From an uncultured Paracoccaceae bacterium (lineage in GTDB: Bacteria > Pseudomonadota > Alphaproteobacteria > Rhodobacterales > Rhodobacteraceae), in assembly GCA_951812615.1 (NCBI GenBank), contig CATOSU010000020.1, positions 1 through 64,000 of the forward strand: a DNA stretch of 64,000 bases. The letters run 5' to 3'. Numbering within the stretch: the first letter of the stretch is position 1; every line of letters starts with the position of its first letter. Under the pieces are notes generated by a model, which was given only the letters and a program-made list of their open reading frames with translations, made no database searches and was not told where the DNA came from. The position numbers and the translations under genes are program-made. This document shows, piece after piece, positions 60,919 to 64,000 of this stretch.

Positions 60919-61803
60919 ATGCGTTTCATCGTGGGGATGTCAGGCGGGCAAAAGAGCGTGTTTGCCGTGAACGGAGACAAGGCCGTCAATCTGAGCCGGG
61001 CCGTTCCCGAAGTGGGAACGGACCTGATGGCGTTGACCGGCGATGCCGGGCTTATGGATCGCGTGATGGGGATGGACCTGAGTGGTGCGGACGTGGCTGT
61101 GTCGGATATTGTGCCGGAACTGCCGCTGTCCGCGCCCGGTACGATCATCTGCCTCGGGCTGAACTATGTCGAACATATCAAGGAAGGCGGGTACGACATT
61201 CCCGACTACCCGGCGCTGTTCATGCGCGGACGCAATTCGCTGATGGCGGCCGGGGCGCCCATGGTGCGGCCGGCCTGCTCGGATCAGCTCGATTACGAAG
61301 CCGAACTGATGATGATCATCGGCCGCGGCGGGCGGCACATTTCCGAGGAAGACGCACTGGACCACGTGTTCGGCTACACCGTGTTCAATGACGGATCGGT
61401 GCGCAACTATCAGCGCAAGACACATCAGTGGACGCCGGGCAAGAATTTCGACGACACCGGCGCGGTCGGGCCGTTCGTGGTGACGCCGGATGAATTGCCC
61501 GAGGGCGCGTCGGGCCTGAAGATCGAAAGCCGCGTCGGCGACGAGATCCTGCAAAGCTCCAACACCTCCAACATGATCTGGTCCGCGGCCAGAACGATCG
61601 CGATCATTTCCGAATACACCACGTTGGCCCCGGGCGACCTGATCGCGCTGGGCACCCCGCCCGGTGTCGGCCACGCAAAGAAACCGAACCCGCGCTGGTT
61701 GCGCCCCGGCGAAACCGTCGAGATTGAAATCGAGGGCATCGGCATCTGCGCCAGCCCGGTGATCGACGAAGCCGACCATGTGCACCGGACGGCGGCGCAG
61801 TGA
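60919..61803 (+). CDS. Fumarylacetoacetate hydrolase-family protein
   Basis: The product has 294 residues from ATG 60919, with GGGAAAG upstream. The FAH core includes ICLGLNYVEHIKEGG, YPALFMRGRNSLMA, DYEAELMMIIGRGGRHISEEDALDHVFGYTVFNDGSVRNYQRKT and LIALGTPPGVGHAKKP. The metal ligands are the Glu pair in DYEAEL and a later Asp. The family cleaves or isomerises acylpyruvates and related diketo acids at the end of aromatic or sugar acid routes. Its stop overlaps the nitroreductase start. Confidence 0.85.
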   Translation: MRFIVGMSGGQKSVFAVNGDKAVNLSRAVPEVGTDLMALTGDAGLMDRVMGMDLSGADVAVSDIVPELPLSAPGTIICLGLNYVEHIKEGGYDIPDYPALFMRGRNSLMAAGAPMVRPACSDQLDYEAELMMIIGRGGRHISEEDALDHVFGYTVFNDGSVRNYQRKTHQWTPGKNFDDTGAVGPFVVTPDELPEGASGLKIESRVGDEILQSSNTSNMIWSAARTIAIISEYTTLAPGDLIALGTPPGVGHAKKPNPRWLRPGETVEIEIEGIGICASPVIDEADHVHRTAAQ

Positions 61804-62465
61804 TGACGGTGGCCGAACACAGCACCGATGACCTCCGGGCGCGGGCGCAGGACGCGGTCCGGTCTCTGCGGGCCAGAAAAGAACGGCTGGATGACGCATC
61901 CATCGACCTGATCCTGCGCGATGCACGTTCGCATTATGCCTGGACCGACCGGCCGGTGTCGGACGACATGCTGCACACGCTCTTTGACATTACCATTCAG
62001 GGCCCGACCAGCATGAACACCTGCCCGGCACGGTTCATTTTCGTGAGCAGCGAAGAGGGCAAGGCGCGGCTGGCAAAATCGCTCAAGCCCAAGAACGTGG
62101 AAAAGATGCGCGCCGCACCGGTTACGGCCATCATCGCGTGGGACCCGGATTACTGGCAGCGGCTGGATTTCCTGTTCCCGCACGAGGACCGCAAACCGCT
62201 GTTCGAGGGCAAACCGGACTATGTCCACGACACCGGTTACCGGAATTCCACGCTGCAGGGCGCGTATTTCATGATCGCGGCCCGGGCCATGGGGCTGGAT
62301 GTTGGGGCGATGTCGGGTTTCTCGAACCAGATCGTCGATGAAGAATTCTTTTCAGAAAACGGATGGAAATCCAATTTTCTATGTAACATCGGGTATGCCG
62401 ACGAAACCGCGCTGTTTCAGAAACTGCCGCGTTTCGCGTTCGACGACATTTGCGAGGTTCTGTAG
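61803..62465 (+). CDS. Nitroreductase-family oxidoreductase (RutE/YdfG-like)
   Basis: The product has 220 residues. The ATG at 61803 overlaps the FAH stop. FMN-family features: ARSHYAWTDRPVSDDMLHTLFDITIQGPTSMNTCPARFIFV, and YRNSTLQGAYFMIAARAMGLDVGAMSGF, followed by FLCNIGYAD. The HPLF-type motif suggests a malonic semialdehyde reductase (RutE) subfamily. It probably reduces a semialdehyde or an unsaturated intermediate of this pathway. Confidence 0.78.
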   Translation: MTVAEHSTDDLRARAQDAVRSLRARKERLDDASIDLILRDARSHYAWTDRPVSDDMLHTLFDITIQGPTSMNTCPARFIFVSSEEGKARLAKSLKPKNVEKMRAAPVTAIIAWDPDYWQRLDFLFPHEDRKPLFEGKPDYVHDTGYRNSTLQGAYFMIAARAMGLDVGAMSGFSNQIVDEEFFSENGWKSNFLCNIGYADETALFQKLPRFAFDDICEVL

Positions 62466-62471
62466 GGCCCC

Positions 62472-62936
62472 ATGGCGATCCGCATGAAAACCACGGTTCA
62501 GCTGAACGTCACCGCGCATTGCCCCAGTCATTCGCGCGCCGACGTTTCTGTGCGCGATCTGGAATTCGCAATTGACGAACCGGAGGAGCGCGGCGGAACC
62601 AACACCGGGCCGACGCCGACGGATACTGCGCTTGCGGCATTGGCCGGGTGCACGAACGTGATCGGCCATAAATGCGCCGGCAAGCTGGGGGTCGATATCG
62701 GCCATCTGCAGATCGACATCACCTGCGATTTCGACCGCCGCGGCGTGACGCTCACCGAAGAGATCGACGTGCCGTTCACGGCCATCCGGCAGATCGTTCA
62801 GGCGGACGGGCCGGCCAGCGACGCGGACCTGCAGGCCGTCGCGCATGAGGTCGAAAAATACTGCCCGCAGTCGAAACTGTTTATCGGCAGCGGAACCAAA
62901 ATCGAAACGGTCTGGAGAAAGACCGAGCCATCATAA
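62472..62936 (+). CDS. OsmC-family protein
   Basis: The product has 154 residues. The two redox Cys of OsmC/Ohr folds are in LAGCTNVIGH and EKYCPQSKLF, with PTPTDTALAALAGC typical of OsmC-like proteins. They reduce organic peroxides or handle thioester-like intermediates. It is six bases after the nitroreductase gene and 22 bases before the TRAP gene, so it belongs to the same operon. Confidence 0.82.
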   Translation: MAIRMKTTVQLNVTAHCPSHSRADVSVRDLEFAIDEPEERGGTNTGPTPTDTALAALAGCTNVIGHKCAGKLGVDIGHLQIDITCDFDRRGVTLTEEIDVPFTAIRQIVQADGPASDADLQAVAHEVEKYCPQSKLFIGSGTKIETVWRKTEPS

Positions 62937-62958
62937 GGCAAATCAGGGAGGACCAGAC

Positions 62959-64000
62959 ATGATTGCCAAATGGACAAGACGCACAGCTTTGGGCGCATTG
63001 CTGGCGGGGGCCACCGCGCTTCCGGCGCTGGCGACGGAAACGATCAAGGTCGTCGTCATCGACGGCTATCCGGCGCGCGCGCTGTGGGTGAAGGAATTTA
63101 CCAACTTCTTCATTCCCGAGGTCGACAAGCGGCTGGCCGAAACCGGCAACTACAAGATGGACTGGCAGGAGAGCTATGGCGGCTCCATCGTCAAACCCAA
63201 GGGCGTGCTGGAAGGCATCAAGCTGGGGCTGGGCGACATCGGCATCGTCACCACGATCTTCCATTCTTCCAAGCTGCCCAGTCAGGCGATTTCCGCCGTG
63301 ACGCCGTTTGTTGCGGCGGATGCGCGCGCGGTGGCCAAGGCGGTCGATGAGATCGCCAAGGAATACCCGACCATGCAGAAGGAATTCGCCGCGCAGAACC
63401 AGGTATACCTGGCGACCGGCGTGGTTCTGGACACCTATCAGGTGTTCTCGAAGGATCCCATCACCTCGCCCAAGGACATGGAAGGCGCCAAGGTGGCCGG
63501 GGCCGGTATGAACCTGCGCTATCTTGAAGGTATCGATGGCGCCGCCGGTGTCCGCGGTGGCCTGACCGATTTCTACAACATGCTTCAGACCGGGCTTGTG
63601 GACAAGGCGATGCTGTGGCCCGAGGCGGCCAAGACCTTCAAGATCGCCGAGGTGGCGCCGCATATGCTCAAGGCGGATCTTGGCGCGGTGAACTCCAAGA
63701 CGATCACGGTGAACCAGGACTACTGGAACAGCCTGCCTGACGAAGTGAAGGGTGTGCTGCTGGACGTGGCGGTGCTCTATCGCGATCACGTTGCCGGTCT
63801 GGCCATGGACCGCGCCGCAGCCAGCCGCGAGGCCTATGTCGCTGCCGGTGGCACGATCACCGAAGCCAGCGCGGAAGACCGCGCCGCATGGGCCGCCGCG
63901 ATGCCCAATATCGCCGCGGAATGGGCCGCCACGCTCAACGACAAGGGCGAACCGGGAACCGAGATGCTGACGGCCTATCTCGGCAAGCTGGAAGCCGCCG
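62959..64000 (+). CDS. TRAP transporter substrate-binding protein, DctP type (partial)
   Basis: ATG 62959 follows GGGAGG and starts a signal peptide (KWTRRTALGALLAGATALPALATE). The mature part carries family features: TIKVVVIDGYPARALWVKEFTNFFIPEVDKRLAE, SYGGSIVKPKGVLEGIKLGLGDIGIV, DTYQVFSKDPITSPKDMEGAKVAGAG and SKTITVNQDYWNSLPDEVKGVLLDVA. About 347 codons are present with no stop before the right edge; membrane subunits should follow outside the window. It binds an organic acid for uptake and probably supplies the catabolic genes upstream. Confidence 0.9.
   Translation, partial: MIAKWTRRTALGALLAGATALPALATETIKVVVIDGYPARALWVKEFTNFFIPEVDKRLAETGNYKMDWQESYGGSIVKPKGVLEGIKLGLGDIGIVTTIFHSSKLPSQAISAVTPFVAADARAVAKAVDEIAKEYPTMQKEFAAQNQVYLATGVVLDTYQVFSKDPITSPKDMEGAKVAGAGMNLRYLEGIDGAAGVRGGLTDFYNMLQTGLVDKAMLWPEAAKTFKIAEVAPHMLKADLGAVNSKTITVNQDYWNSLPDEVKGVLLDVAVLYRDHVAGLAMDRAAASREAYVAAGGTITEASAEDRAAWAAAMPNIAAEWAATLNDKGEPGTEMLTAYLGKLEAA

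Overview
The window is high-GC alphaproteobacterial DNA, most likely from a Rhodobacteraceae (Roseobacter-group) chromosome. This is inferred from gene content: the ftsY / DMT exporter / ispZ order, a SAM-II riboswitch before metZ, FolE2, Liv-type and TRAP uptake systems, an alphaproteobacterial LexA box, and family-typical intergenic repeats. No rRNA, tRNA or CRISPR array was seen.

Layout. 1-9013: the tail module and right end of a prophage (tail chaperone with a likely -1 frameshift site, tape measure, minor tail proteins, a fibre-like protein, NlpC/P60 peptidase, tip protein J). It ends in abutting ~22-bp repeats and a terminal CA that cut into a geranylgeranyl-reductase-type gene (remnant 9014-9596), which suggests a transposable, Mu-type siphophage. 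9610-14039 (minus): a five-gene membrane redox operon with two Rieske proteins, one of them fused to a thiamine-diphosphate enzyme. It diverges from 14489-19071, a complete branched-chain-amino-acid-type ABC importer, followed by a hydratase, a GntR regulator and a glutamine-synthetase-like ligase (19649-22881). Together these look like one catabolic locus.

23288-24613 is an AT-richer orphan with a HEPN-like motif. 24787-35381 is mostly housekeeping and small accessory genes (dusA, a TSUP exporter, a dioxygenase, a sulfotransferase, ferredoxin, purD, xseA) mixed with two damaged genes: a frameshifted Crp-family regulator and a dnaE2 tail lying directly behind a LexA box. 35456-44627 holds a broken alkB, a NuoE-NuoF fusion without its usual catalytic partner, a MAPEG/TetR pair with a double operator, YhhN, ftsY, a DMT exporter, ispZ and a hydrolase. 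44758-46073 is the riboswitch-controlled metZ. It is followed by a cyclase/TPR protein, folE2, an HxlR/NmrA pair, a carbonic anhydrase and a PAKP-rich protein that may be PHA-related.

54350-59113 (minus) is an Mla/MCE lipid-transport operon with an unusually long, internally duplicated MCE protein. 59278-64000 is a second catabolic cluster (beta-hydroxyacid dehydrogenase, YciI, FAH, nitroreductase, OsmC, TRAP binding protein), which runs off the right edge.

A recurring theme is gene decay: four independent losses (reductase, crp-like, dnaE2, alkB) lie within 28 kb, beside well-preserved operons with readable control sites.
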